This document shows positions 12,088 through 24,530 of a stretch of DNA of 64,000 nucleotides, piece by piece. The first letter of the stretch is position 1; each line of letters opens with the position of its first letter. The stretch is taken from NCBI GenBank assembly GCA_015680685.1, contig MNCI01025384.1, positions 197,394 to 261,393 of the forward strand, given 5' to 3'. Made by a program: the position numbers and the translations under genes. Origin of the DNA: Gnetum montanum (lineage: Eukaryota > Streptophyta > Gnetopsida > Gnetales > Gnetaceae). The notes under the pieces were generated by a model. It made no database searches and was not told the origin of the DNA. It saw nothing but the letters and a program-made list of their open reading frames with translations.

Positions 12088-12777
12088 TGATGAATAATAA
12101 ATCACTTAGTTGCATTGATGTAGCTTCATTGATGCATGCAATTCCCATCAATGCCTATATAAATACACACACCCATTGCATTTATGGCATCGCTTAGTCA
12201 TTTTCTTACCAAACTCTTGTAGTTTTGCACTATATAAGTTAGAATTTTCCCTTTGAGTGCCCATAAGATGGATTGAAAGATTTGTACATAGTTTTATTTG
12301 AGTGCATGATGTACCTAAATACCTTGGCATTCTAGCAATAAATTTGATCTTTGTTCTATCTATTGCAACACTTGGATTAGCAATCCAATTTACTTTCCTA
12401 TGATTTATCTTGAATGTTCATTTACTCTTCATGTAAATTTGCATAAGTATAACTACTTCGGGCATAAACGTATTAATACTTGGTAATCATAGCAACGGAA
12501 CACTTGGTAACCTAGCATGTTTAGTAATGTTAGATTAATATTTTAATATATTAATACTTTACATATTTTAATAGTAAAAAAAATATAATTATATGCCTCA
12601 ATTGCACTTAATGATACAACTTGAGTCCAGATAAGTGTGATTAGGAAGATAATGATCAACATCGTGGCATTTGGTTATCAAAGGCATTCATCTAGTCCTA
12701 AGTCCATAGAATTTGATTGGATCATATCTGAATGCTTGTGATTTGTATGGTTTAGTGTAGGGTTACTCTAGCATTAT
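12088..12777 (+). mobile_element. 3' LTR of G1
   Basis: Starts TGATGAATAATAAATC after a degraded polypurine tract (GTGGAGATA). Contains TATA-like sequence (CTATATAAATAC near 12164), a CACTTGGTAACCTAG block also present in the other LTRs, and ends near GGTTTAGTGTAGGGTTACTC...CATTATA, matching GTTGAGTGTAGGGGTACCTCGCCACTCATCA in related LTRs. The right edge is approximate because the terminus is mutated. Confidence 0.7.
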
Positions 12778-12903
12778 AGAAGAAAAAGAGGAAACATAAG
12801 TGAATAAGTTATTGAACATCATGAGAAAAATAAGAATGAGTTATAATGAGTAATTATCTTAACTTAAAATAAACTTCATAACTAAATAGTCAAAGGTGCA
12901 TTA

Positions 12904-13092
12904 AACATCCTATGCTAGAGAAGTGAAGGTGATAAGTAAGTGAGACTCAAAAATGCATCAAGATCTAGTTTCCTAAATAGAAAGAGAAGATCATAGTTTG
13001 AGCATCCTTTGCTAGAGAAGGTACTAAATAAGTGAAAGTTAGAATTGAATCAAGATCTAGTTTCCTAAAGAGAAAGAAAATATTATAGTTTA
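12904..13092 (+). repeat. Degenerate tandem repeat, about 96 bp, two copies
   Basis: Both copies begin (A/G)CATCCT(A/T)TGCTAGAGAAG, contain ATCAAGATCTAGTTTCCTAAA and AGAAAGA, and end ATAGTTT. Copy starts are near 12905 and 13000. Confidence 0.6.
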
Positions 13093-13298
13093 AGCTAAGA
13101 GTAAATCTAATTCAATTTCTTAAATAAGAAGAGAAGATTACTAATGAGGTTTCACTAGAGTAAAGAAGATGCTACAAGTGTAAAAAAGTTGTATGTAAAG
13201 CTCGTACATCAACTGGTTGGTCAAGGATGACTATGGTCTCCTTTTTTAGTCCAACAACTAATGCTACAAGTTATGATTTATAATGTTCATGAACATTA

Positions 13299-13303
13299 CT
13301 TAG
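13299..13303 (+). repeat. Left target-site duplication of G2 (CTTAG)
   Basis: CTTAG immediately precedes the G2 LTR terminus. The same five bases follow the opposite terminus at 39168-39172. Five bases is the normal Gypsy integrase duplication. Confidence 0.75.
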
Positions 13304-14036
13304 TTATGAACAATGAGCAGTTCCTATGCCCAACCATATGAATCACTAGCATTTACTAAGTGATTTGGTTGAATTCCATAGACTTTAGCTCTCTAAGTAC
13401 ACTGGGTCTAGGCAGTGAATCTAACGGATGTGATCATTCTCTTCTCAATTTCACTTGTGAAGTGCAAAGGTATGGTTAAGTGTAACTGAGGCATATTATT
13501 TTTATCATTTTGTGTTTTTCATTAATTCACCTAAGTTTTGAAGATGAAGTAATTAAATGTTTAACTAATCTAATAACTAACTAATCCTAACATAAGCATC
13601 CATTCCCACTTTTTGTACACATCCTAAACACACTACTAGGTTACCAAGAATAGGTGCTAGTAGGATTACCAAGTGTTAACGTATGCTCGAAGTGGTCATA
13701 CTTATGTGCATTAATTAATCATATGAATTAGTTACTTAAAAGCATTAAAGTAGATTGCATGAATAATAAATGTATGAAGTAAACATTAAGCTAAATCCAA
13801 GTGCTACAAGGTTTATCAAGAAACCTTGTCTTTATTACCATTCACACTGAGGTGCTTACATACATTGTTGATTGAATAAAGTTCTGTACACTTCCCAACT
13901 CCTACTATGGGCACTTAGAAAATATTTTAACTCTAGGAAGATAAACATGTAAAAGTTCAGTTAGCAACTAATGATAGAATGTCATGAATGTGACTAATGT
14001 GCATACTTATATAGGAAAAACACAACACTATGTCAA
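13304..14036 (-). mobile_element. 3' LTR of G2, U3 end deleted
   Basis: Aligns with 38324-39060 (for example CTATGCCCAACCATA...AATCACTAG and TTCAACTCCTAC...GGGCACTTAGAAAATATT). The alignment stops near 14036, where the partner LTR continues another 110 bases or so. The polypurine tract is also missing, so a deletion removed the U3 start and tract. The left terminus is mutated from TGATGA to TTATGA. Confidence 0.75.
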
Positions 14037-14049
14037 TTCCTAAAGACAA

Positions 14050-16920
14050 GGAAGAAAATCAAATGGTCCCAAGCAGTGGTGATTCTTGAGGTGTCAAAGG
14101 ACCTTCTCCTACCTTCGATGCATGCTATTATTATGGTTGAGGCTATGGTTGTGGTTGTTTAGTTGTAGTTGCAACTACTAGTGGAAGAAAAAAAACATCT
14201 AGTAATGCTTTCATCTTCTCCTCCTTACTCCAGGGATCATACATTGTTCATGCAGCATCACCAATGTGGGCCAGTACAAGAATATCCCATGGATAGGGCA
14301 TTATAGGAAATAACTTCTTCACATTAAATAACTAGGCTATGAATTATTTGTGTTCAACATCAAATACCTTCATAATTGTCTACAGTTTTTTGTAGTCATT
14401 CATTTTGTAGGTTAGGTTCTCAGTTGTTAATGTCTGATTAGTGAAGTGTGCTCTAAGAACTTTGAATTTAGCATTTATCATTTCTAGCTTTTTCTTGGTC
14501 TCCTTGTGATGCTTGAACTTGGCCTTGTACAACAAGTATGAGCTAGCCACCTACTTCTCTAAATTTGACCATGGCCTTCTAGCAATCAACATTAACAAAC
14601 TTACATATTGAAGGTTGATGAACTTCATGTATTTAGTCATCTCCTTGATCTATAGCCCCTTGAGATGGATTTTTGCTTTATTGTATTTATTTAATCCATC
14701 AAATATGGACTACCATACATCACCTCCTTGTTGAAGCTTCTAGAGGGCCTCATTCACCTTTGCCTTCACTAGTTGGATATGTTTCTCATTGATTTACTTC
14801 TGCAAGCCCACCTAGTTACTATAGTGGTTCTTAACCCTTTTGAATTTAAGGGCCTCATTATGTTTTCAATTGTATATTTCTAGTGAAGGGCATGAACCTC
14901 ATACATTGACAGATTACAATTTTTTGCTGCCAACCTCCTCAAGTCCATGCTCACTTTAAAAAGCTACTCCTATTGTTATCTCATATATTCAACCATTTTC
15001 CCTTTCTAGAGCTTAACATTATGTAGGTAATGATTGTCTTTGGTCAAAATGACATTCTCTTGGTGAACCTCCAATAAATACTTTTGAATGTTGTAGACAA
15101 TGGCATCCACTATGGACTGGTCACAAATTTCCAATTCCTTAGTGTACTCAGCCTCTTGAAGTTTTGATTGAAGTTGTTAAAAAGCTCCATCCTTGATTAT
15201 AGCCTGGCTGAGTATAGTGGGATCAGATAGGTAAGCTCGTAACTCCACAACTTTAGCAACCAACCATTGATTGTACTTTGTGCCTACCTTAAGCTGGGTG
15301 TTGGAAATGAGGTATTAGCTCCTTACCTCCAATAGCACCAATTAAATAGCAATGATGTCATCTAAAAGATCAAAGACCTCCAAAATTGGTTGCTAGGTTT
15401 CCACCAATTTTTCAACAACTCCTCAGGCTAGGTTGCACTAAATCTCCCACTGGCTACTCTTATGGATATCTCCACATATCTGAGTGCAACACTATTTGAC
15501 ATAGGTGTTACAAGAACTTTGAATACTTCACCCACTCAATCAGCCACCACCTCAACCATCATTTCTTGCCCTTGATGCTGCATCACCAAGATAGTTGCCC
15601 CATCACCTTCCTACAAGTACACGAAGAAGGTAGTAGTGTTTCCAAAGATTTTTGGAAATTATTGTTATCTTAGAATGGAAACTATTACCTCTTAGGCACT
15701 AGGATTCGAGCGTGCAGGCACCTACATTCTTTCAGTAGAAAATGTTAATGTCATATCCTCCAACCAACTTATAATATGAGTTACCTCATTCAAATGGCTT
15801 AGGACTAGTTAATAGATAGATGGGTCACCACTCGGACAAATTTGTTGTAGTTACAAGAGTTTCTCATGGAGATTTTGGATGCAATCCATGGTAACACAAC
15901 CCTCCAACGTTGTTTCATAAGTGGGTGGTGGTGGTGATGGTTACTCCTCTTCTTTCATTATGGCAAGGACCTTGTCTTTTAACATTTCCATCCAAGAGGT
16001 GGTAGGAGCATGTCTGAGTATGTCATTGAAATAGCTAACTATTCCTTCCCTTTTGCATAATTTTTGAATTAGTCATGAAAAGAGGAATGCCTTCCTCCCA
16101 TGCTCATTTTCCTTAAAGTGCTTATCTATCTCTAAATAGATTAGCTATGGGAGTTCATAGGAAATTTTTTAGTTAGAGTAGTGCATGCACAGGTAGAAAA
16201 GGCTATCACTTGTTTGGCTTCACTATCGAATTGAGGTGGTAGGAAACTATCTTGAAATACTCATGTTCTACCATTTTGAGTGTGCCATACTCTTTGTGGT
16301 CCACTTCATAGCACTATTAGATCCACTTCTTTTTCACCTTTGGGTCCTCTTGCATTAAGATCTCTACTATCTTGATCCTAGTTTTAGGTAAACCAAGGAC
16401 CTAATAGATGGCCTCCACCAAGTAGGATATACTAATGTCCTTGATTTTCACAGTGGCATTTGGCTACCTATTGTTATAAAAGAGATATGTCTCTCCCATG
16501 TACCACTTCCCACTAAAAGTGATGATGGGTTACAAGGGAGAGCTCTACAATTGAGTTCTGACATCTTTTTAGTCAAAGTATAAGAAGGTTTCAAAGTTCA
16601 GCTTTTGGAGAACTAAATGTTAAATCTCCTTAGACTATATTTTCCAAAGGCAGGCATCTGTCAAAGTGACCTCAAGGCTTGACCTTGGTCCTAGTGTCTC
16701 ATCCCAGTGGCATTGCTCCATTTCAGGTTGAAAAATTTGATGGACAAATTCCACTTCAAGCTCCTTCCAAAGAGGTCTATTTGCATGAGTTTTAGCTGCT
16801 TGCTCCCATAGTTGTTCTATTGTTGGTCCCTTCTTGTTTTAGGCCACTTGTCCCTTGGTTAGGATGAGCCTCCTTCATGCAAACCCTTAGGTCTTTATGC
16901 CCTTTGTAATCACAACATGA
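14050..16920 (-). pseudogene. Accessory ORF of G2: Transposase_32-like domain then coiled coil
   Basis: Reading the minus strand from about 16900, the start region (GTGATTACAAAGGGCATAAAG) lines up with the G5 start (GTGATTGCAGATGGCCCCTAAA), with the ATG and AG mutated. Around 16130-15960 one frame gives HFKENEHGRKAFLF then LIQKLCKREGIVSYF, matching the G5 block around 58495-58600. The remainder is rich in K, E, L and N, aligning with G1 and G5 coiled-coil tails (for example the rev-comp of TTGTACAACAAGTATG near 14530 against CTTGTACAAGG near 11230). Broken by stops. No known catalytic motif seen. Confidence 0.6.
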
Positions 16921-18880
16921 TCAAGGATTAGCATTGATGTGTAATTTTATAACACTTGAGTACCTTATCTCTTTGAATTAGTTCCACTTAGCTAAGTTGT
17001 GATCATGGAAAGATTGATTATTTTAATATTATTTTATTATTATTTCATTTTAATGTCTACCAGAGTTTGTTGGAAAGGTTTAACTCTCTTAAATTAGTGA
17101 TTTTAATATTATTTTATTATTATTTCATTTTAATGTCTACCAGAGTTTGTTGGAAAGGTTTAACTCTCTTAAATTAGTGATTTTTATATTATTTTATTAC
17201 TTAAATCTTGTGGAAGTTAGAAAAAATTCAAAAACATTTTTGTCAAAAACCTAAAATTTGTGGCCCCATGACGTAGAGCTCGCCTTTGGTAGCTATAGGA
17301 ACAAAAAGCAAGGTTAATCAAACAAGTAATTTGAAAGTTATGGGTTCTAGAAGGTTTTAGGCTCTGAAAATTTCAAAAACTCCTTCCCCATTTGAGAGAA
17401 AATTATAAACATTCACTAAGTGTTGGGTGCTATTTATAGAATATTTGCTAGTAGATAGACAAAATTTTCATCATTAAAAATAAGGGGAAAACAAAGATTT
17501 TTAACATGAAATTGAAATCCAAAGGAAGCCCAAGAAGCCTAGAACACAATGAAATGCATGAAGAGGGCTAGAAATTTCAGAAAAGAGAAGATTTAATTGG
17601 TACAATGATGGAGAATGCCATGAAGAAGCACACAACTAGATGTAACTAACATGGAACACAAAAGATTTGAATGTAGAAATTCCTAAGGGATTAGGAACTT
17701 AACTAGTTGAACTAAGAGGTATGTAAGTGGATCCTCCCCATAGTAGGCTCATGCCCTTGCATGCCCTCAAACCAAGGAGTCTGTGGATCTCATGGGTGAC
17801 TAATGGTTATAGTTAGTTAAGGACCACATCACCAAAGAAACTATCTAACTTTGACAACATCAAACTAGGATATTAAGAAAAACATGAAAAATGGTAGTGA
17901 GGTGAGTTATGGAAAGCATTTGCGAATGAAGGAGAGAGTAGAATGGGGTCCCATATCATGGTCACATGAAGTCTCTTGTGGATTTTGTGGTTAATATGAC
18001 TTGATAACATCCATCCATATTCCAAATTAAAACCACCCACTTTTAGTGACTTCACATTGACACTCTCAGGATAGTCCACCCCTTCAAGGCATAAGAGCAT
18101 CTCTACATATCAATCACCATTCCTAAAAGAGAAGCAGGAAGTGAGATGGGCCTTAGCTAGAGGGGATCACCAGGCATGGATAACATGTCTTTCTAGTCCC
18201 ATAACTAGTGCTTGTAGCCCATTATGTCATCTAAGGGATGTGCTTTGAATTTCCATTATTGTTCTTTTTTTTTGGATTTTTAGATGGGAATCACATCATG
18301 CAAATACTTAGCTTCCTATTATTGGTCAACAGCAGAATGATCAGAAATCCATAAAAACACTCATGCACCCAAGAGGGTAGGCAAGTACAAAGAGGATCAA
18401 ATCCCCTTGAAGTCACACCCTTGTCTATCCATTTAATCCTTCCCAAGTTTGGAAACTACCAAGGTCACAAGTTCTTTAAAAGCTTCATTTAAGAAGGGAC
18501 TACATATTTCCAAAATAAGGGAACATCATAAAACTTGGTGGATGGGTGGATTGACTATTATCATGAAAAGGAAACCACATCTTAGTCATCAACACCAAAA
18601 TTTAAAGATAAAATTCATACATTAGCAATCAAATAACATTATAGTACAAACCACCATCAATTGACAACTACAGTTGCACTTAGTCCTAGTAACAATAAAG
18701 GAAAACAAAACATAAGAAAAGCATAAAAGAAATTCAAACCAAATAAAGTAAAATATAGAATAAAGTGTAACATATTTAGGAAAGAGGAAAATATACTAAA
18801 AATGATGAAAAACAAAAAAGTGAAAAACTAAAGAGCCACATTAATTGATCAACATGTATGGCCATCTTCCCCATGACTAA
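16921..18880 (-). other. Post-integrase spacer of G2
   Basis: No coding frame. Includes the perfect 80-bp tandem duplication at 17021-17180. The portion 17700-18300 shares blocks with G4 (29780-30350) and, in reverse complement, with G3 (35500-36050), such as TGGGCCTTAGCTAGAGGGGA and AGTGACTTCACATT. This shows it is lineage-specific spacer. Confidence 0.6.
17021..17180 (+). repeat. Perfect 80-bp tandem duplication
   Basis: 17021-17100 and 17101-17180 are identical base for base. A short partial third start (TTTTTATATTATTTTATTA) follows. The unit begins TTTTAATATTATTTTATTAT. Confidence 0.95.
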
Positions 18881-18889
18881 GTTGGAAGG

Positions 18890-20110
18890 TGGAGATCTAA
18901 AAATTTAAGCATGCTTGTCCATTTCTTTTGGTGTTTTGGTCATTGGCTCTCTTAGATTCATGGAAATGTTTGAGTTGTTTCATGTTGACCAATAACTTTT
19001 TTTTTTGGATTTTAGGTTTATATATTAACATGGAATTAGAAGGAAAAGTTTTGTAGATAATGTAAGGCCCCTCCCACAATGTTTGGAACATAGTTCTTTA
19101 TGGTACATGTGTGGGTTTCTAGTATAGGATCTTATCTCTTGGTAGATATTTTACTTTCCTAATTCCAAGGTTATGTCCTTGTATATTAAATACCTTGTGC
19201 ACTTTGTTAGATGACAAGGACACCAATTGGTTCTCATATAGCACATTGAGATTCATTAGTCTTTCTTTTGATGCTAAACTTAGGTCAAGGTCAAGGTCAC
19301 AAGCTGTTGACAATGTATGGAGTTCCATTTGGATTGGAAGTGTTGGTAATTTCCTATACATAAGCTCATAAAGAGAGTAGCTAATAGGAAATTTCCAAAT
19401 GGAGCAATAATCCCAAAGGGCATATTTGAGTTTTGTGCTCCAATTCCTCCTATATTTAATAATAGTTCCATTTAGTATTTTTGTTATTTTCCTATTTGTA
19501 ACCTCCGCTTGATCGTTGGCTCAAGGGTGGTAGGATGTTGTTAATTTATGTTCAACCCTTAAATGTTACATGAGCTTCCAAAAGGTAGTGCCTATGAAAT
19601 GAGTTTTGTTATCAAAAATAAATGCATGTGGCACACCAAGCCTGTTTACAACATATTATTGTAAAAATTGAGCAGCCATAGAAGATGTGCAATCAGTGAT
19701 AGCTGCAGCTTCCACCCAATTCGTACAATAGTCAACAATGACTTTGATGTAAATCTTTCCATTTAACATGGGAGTGATGGAACCCATGAATTTAATGCCC
19801 CAAATATTGAAGGACTCTAGTGGTTAGATCAACTATTGGGAACCCTCCATATAAGCAGTCATTCCACCATCACATTGGTAGCATTCATAGGAGTGGATGA
19901 AGTAGTGAGCATACTTGAAAAGTGTTGGCCAATAATACCTAGCCATGAGGATCTTTATAATCGTGTGCCTCCTAGCATAATGGTCCCCACAAGGGTCCTC
20001 ATGAGCATCTTGAAGCATGCACAGTTGATCAGCATTAAATACGTACCATCGAACTAGACCATCGATGCACATCTTGTAAAGGTGTCTATTAATTTCCATG
20101 AAGTGTTTGA
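18890..20110 (-). pseudogene. Integrase of G2
   Basis: In order on the minus strand: a zinc-binding region at 20099-19850 (DAHEDPCGDHYARR, then CYQCDGG, the HHCC pattern); the catalytic core at about 19800-19450 with VDYCTNW (first Asp), FDN (second Asp) and NDQAEVTN (Glu) near 19510; then a Gypsy C-terminal region with LWEGPYIIYKTFP near 19060, the GPY module, and LKHFHESK near the end. It would insert element cDNA with a 5-bp stagger, in agreement with the CTTAG duplication. Several stops and frameshifts. Confidence 0.8.
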
Positions 20111-20269
20111 CCTAGTGAAGAAACTATTGTTTCTTCCTACTACCCCACTCCTATGGAATCTCCTGAGTAAGAAGATAGGTAAGAATGTAATCGTACTAGT
20201 TAGGTTTAGTGGGGACTTATTCAATTATAGCCTTGACAAAGAGGAATTCTTCAGGAAATTGATCTGAAA

Positions 20270-21620
20270 GTGGGCTTTCCTTCTCTTTGTTCTTCCATCT
20301 CAACTAAGATAACTGGTCAGTAACCATGTTCTTGGTTCCCTTTTGATCTACCATAATGAGATTGAATTCCTATAAGATCATTAGCCACCATATGACATGG
20401 GGGCTCATTGTTGGCTTATTCATCAAGAATTAGATTGCACTATGGTCTATGTGCACAAACACTTTGTACCCAAGCACATTGTGCCTAAATTTTTCCAAGG
20501 TAAACACCACTACCATCAGTTCTTTCTTTGTTGTGGTGTAGTTTAACTATGCATCCACAATGCTTCTGCTCACGCAGTGGATGTAGTAAGGACATTTCTA
20601 ATCATTCAATTGCATGAACATGCCTCCCAAGACATAGTTGAATTCGTCCATCATGATGTGAAAGGACCTAGATTAATAAAGTTCTTGTAGAATTGAAATT
20701 TCTAAGAGCTTTTGCTTGAGTTTCCAGAATGCACCATCACATTTCTTGGTCCATAAAAATGGAGCATCCTTCTTTGTCATCTCCACCAATTATTTGGCAA
20801 TCTTAGAGATATTCTCAACAAAGCGTCAGTAGTAGTTAGTGTGGCTAAGGAATGCCCTCACATCTTTAACTATTTTTGGTTGTCGGGTAATTCCTTGGAT
20901 GACCCTTATTTTTTTAGGATCCACCTCATTTCCTTTTTCTAAAATTTTGTGTCCTAAGACAATGCCTTCTCAAATCATCAAGTGGCTTTTATGATAGTTA
21001 AGCCTAAGGTTTATTTCCACACACATTTTCAACACTTGCTAAAGACAATCCATGGCTTGCTCAAATGTAGTCCCATATGTGGAGAAGTCATCCATGAAAA
21101 CTTCCATCCCACTACCAATCTATTATTAGAAAATGCTCAGGACAAGGCATTAGAATATGATAAGGGCATTGCATAGGCCAAACAACATCTTTATGTATGT
21201 GAAAGTCCCCCAAGGACTTGTGAATGTGGTTTTGGCCTAATCCTTCAGTGCTATCTAGATTTTGTTATAGCCATTATAACCATCTAGAAAGCTATAGTAG
21301 CAATGTCCAAAAATGATATCCAACACCTAGTTCACAAATGGCAATAGAAAGTGATCCTTGTATGTTGTCATGTTCAACAACCTAAATTCAATGCAGACCC
21401 TCCATTTTCCACCTTCCTTTGGCACTATCACAAGTGGGCTAACCCACTCGCTATCCACAATGGGATAGATGAACCTTGCCTTGAGGAGTTATTCAGTCTC
21501 CTCCTTGATGATTTACTTCAATTTGGGGTTCAACTGCCACTATGGTTGTCTCTTTGGTTTAATGGAAGGATCCATGTAGATGCAATGTTAGCATATCCTA
21601 GCATCAATTCTAGTGAGTTC
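20270..21620 (-). pseudogene. Reverse transcriptase and RNase H of G2
   Basis: RT: an FGLCNA motif lies at about 21166-21182 (the FGLxNAPATF region). The active-site block FMDDF (normally YxDD) is at 21098-21084, within the pattern MEVFMDDFSTYGTTFEQA. Upstream RT blocks extend to about 21600. RNase H: LNYTTTKKELMVVVFTLEKF and LGYKVFVHIDHSAI lie at about 20550-20430. Stops interrupt the frame. This is the catalytic core that G3, G4 and G5 lack. Confidence 0.8.
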
Positions 21621-21879
21621 AAGATATAACCAAGTAAAGGTTGTTGGCCATTTTTTGACCACCTCCAACTTCTTTTTCTATGAAAGAGTAAGGTTGGCAT
21701 TGATAATAATTTACCTATCATTTTTCAAAAAAACATATTCCATTTTGGTTAGCAAAGTTTTTAACTCAAGGGGCTCCTATTTAAAATATTTATGGATCTC
21801 CAACTCTTCCCAATTCGTATCATCAGGTTCATCAAAGAGTTGGTGATGGATGTGCTTCATCTCATCCATGCCTTTGATG

Positions 21880-22523
21880 TAGGGACTTGTAAGGCTCTTA
21901 GTTTGTTCCATGCACAAAGTTGAGTTACTTTCAAGATCAACTATCAACCACTGGATGCCCTCTTATTTTGTGGCTATTGCATATAGGCACCATTGAATTT
22001 TAGACACATCTACATAATACCTGCATGTTGTGCTTATTGTACTTTTCACTTACCATAATTTTTGCACTTAGTGGTATCTTGTGTCACTATACATGATGCA
22101 TGGAACGTACTTCCTCTCAATCTTTTGAAAATCATTTTCCTTGGAACTTTCCAAGTAGAGGTCTCTGATTCCCATTCATGCATCTAGTATACTCAGCCAA
22201 GCCCTTCCCATGATGATTAGAAAGTTCCCTTTGCAATTATTAACTCTAATCACTAGGAAATAAATAGTATATGATCACCCATTGACAGTGGTCACAATGT
22301 CCTCCACCAATCCCAAGGGAATGGTGATGTATTGATCTACCAGCTTAAGATGGATGTTGCTCTTCTTTAGAGGAGGTAGGTTCCAAGCTTGATGCATTTC
22401 ATGGAAAATCAAATTCACACTAAAACTTGAGTCCAAAAGAGCCGTGCATGGCTCATTCCTAGGGATCTGCAAGGAAATTAGGAGGCTACTAGGATCAAAT
22501 ATTTTTTTTGCAAAGGTGGCCAA
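21880..22523 (-). pseudogene. Retropepsin-like protease region of G2
   Basis: The minus-strand frame from 22523 reads PRNEPCTALLDSSFSVNLI, matching the retropepsin active-site block (LLDSGSSVNLI in relatives) with the catalytic Asp kept and the following Gly replaced by Ser. A LEDIVT/LVDQYI-type second half follows, then diverged sequence to about 21880. It would process the gag-pol polyprotein. Confidence 0.7.
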
Positions 22524-22539
22524 CCTCTATTCAATCAGT

Positions 22540-24530
22540 GACTGCATGGGTCAACATTACAATATGCACTTTGAAATGTGTTTAGTTTGAAGGGATCTCA
22601 AATGGTATTGTAGAGGATGAAGGAGAAGCAGGGTCATGAGTTGCATGTGTCTGTGAGGGCTTTAAAGGACTATTGGTTTGAAAGAAAGATCTTTTTCAAG
22701 GATTATTCTTTGAACCACTTGGTTGGGACCTAGTTGTAAATTAATAGCCCTTGTGGCATTTCCTTGCTATAGTTAAGTTGGAATTTTTCCCTGCATGGAT
22801 GGAGCTAGTGGCAATTAAGTTAAGGGTGAAGGTACAAGTGTATAAGAATGAGGAGGATAAAATGGAAATGGGGATTCTCCTCTTGGAGATTGAGCTTTGT
22901 AATATTCAAAAGGGTATTTGTAGTGTTGGAAAGATGTGTGAATAGAAGAGTCACATGAAGAAATCAATTACTGAACATAGTACCCATATGGATCTTGTTG
23001 CGGGTAAGGGAACTATTACCTTGATGGTGCGATTCCCCACAATTGTGGATGTTTCCATTGATGGTATTGCTTATGAGGTTGGGATGAAGATCCACTTAGA
23101 TAGTAGTCTTGTTGTTGGTGGAATTGCTTGTAGTTGCCTTGAGGATAAGGCAACCTCATGGGTGCTTACCTTTTGACCAATCTAGGATTCAATGCATACA
23201 TCCTAGATTCTATAAGTGTGAAACAACTAAGTAACATCCCTTAGGATGCTCGTAGTTGTAAATGTTACATCCATCATCATCATCAATCTTAGAATCTATA
23301 ACCTCTTTAATGGTAACAACTTTTCCCTTGCCCCTTTGATGGGCACATTCAACTTCCTACATTCTCCTTTCATCACAATCACTACCTTGCTCTATGGATT
23401 CTTTTGCTATTCTAAGGGAATTTTGGAACTTCGCATCTAAAGAATCTCACATTTTGTCTACCTTGGTTGATATTTCATAAATAGATTTTTGTATCAACAA
23501 GGTCTTACGTTGCACCACTTCATCAAAAGTAGACCTTCCTTTTGAGAATAGAAGGATCCCAATTGTATTCCTCTACACTTTCCCTTTTTCTTAGCTCACC
23601 TTCTTCTTTGGCCACTTTCTTAATCAACCTTTGGATTTGATGGGCTCTTAATTCTAAAATTTTTTCTTGGCCATAGATGTCAAGAGTTCTCCTCATTTCT
23701 ATTTTGAGCCCATCTATGATATGGTAGAGCTGCTTCCTTTGAGAAAATCCATGGCCTAGGCACTTGTGCAATAGAGAGTAATATCTACCCATGGCTACAT
23801 CTAAGGATTTATGTATTCCTTGTCTCCACCCTTATATTTTCTTCTTCAAATTAGACACTCAAAAGTACATTTAATACTTGTCATTGAAGAGTTAAAGCAT
23901 CATACTTCATTGTCTAATTGATTTCAGTTCTAAGGACTAGTACCAACTTTTAGCCTCCTTGATGAGTGTCCTAGGGAATAGCTTCAATTTTTTCCATTCA
24001 TTTTCAATGTTCTATAAGGCACAAACATCATGAAAGGCTTGGAAATGATTTTGTGTATCAGAAATATGTCCTCCTTTAAACTTGAGGATATTGTTCATGT
24101 CTAACCATTTTATCTAGCTATCTTTCACATGCCTCATTGGAATTCTCATGGCCTCTACAATGTTTAGCATCTTTCCAGTTACAAGCAAAGGCTCATCATA
24201 GTCATAGTCCCTATGATGGACATGATGCCTATGCTACCCTCTATTGTCCCTTCTTTCATGGTGGTGTGCCTCCCTTGATTGATCATGCCCTTGGTCTCTA
24301 TTGTTCTGATGAGGCCTACAATCATATCATTACACCAATTAGCTCCATCATGGTCTCATTGTCTATGACTTTGGTTAGAGCTGGAGGAGGAAGAAGATGA
24401 GAATGATGAAGGTAAAAAGGAAGGAGGACTAGCACCAGAATGATGCCTGATACTTCTCTTTGTTGGTCACAGTCACGATCATCATGTTTATGTTTATTGT
24501 GATGCTTGTTCACATTCTTACTTTAACTCT
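22540..24530 (-). pseudogene. gag: Gag of G2, main part (interrupted by G3)
   Basis: Read from 24530 down: an N-terminal gag block (about 24110-23800) with a DMNN...GG...FHD pattern like that in G3, G4 and G5; then MGRYYSLLHKCLGHGF and QLYHIIDGLK (23792-23700), the Retrotrans_gag core; then an E/K-rich linker; then a glycine, tyrosine and glutamine-like low-complexity region to 22560. G3 inserted at 24526-24530, and the upstream gag and leader continue at 37594. Confidence 0.75.
24526..24530 (+). repeat. Left target-site duplication of G3 (ACTCT)
   Basis: ACTCT precedes the TGATGAG terminus; ACTCC follows the right terminus at 37594-37598. Four of five match, consistent with an old insertion. 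Confidence 0.6.

Larger units (their letters stand above)
5384..12777 (+). mobile_element. Gypsy element G1, 3' portion (RNase H, integrase, accessory ORF, 3' LTR)
   Basis: Plus-strand remnant of the same Gypsy lineage as the other elements here. It enters at the RT/RNase H boundary where the Copia element stops. It then has RNase H, integrase, an AT-rich spacer, an accessory coiled-coil ORF and a 3' LTR. The upstream half presumably lies left of the Copia 5' LTR, outside the window. Heavily mutated with many stops and indels, so old. Confidence 0.75.
12778..13303. other. Flanking DNA between G1 and G2
   Basis: No gene seen. Purine-rich on the plus strand. It contains a degenerate tandem pair at about 12904-13092, and a perfect 16-bp palindrome AATGTTCATGAACATT (13282-13297) six bases from the G2 insertion point. 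The last five bases, CTTAG, are the left copy of the G2 target duplication. Confidence 0.5.

Noticed and set aside
17021-17180. CRISPR-like or satellite array
   Set aside because: Only two units with no spacers; a simple tandem duplication.
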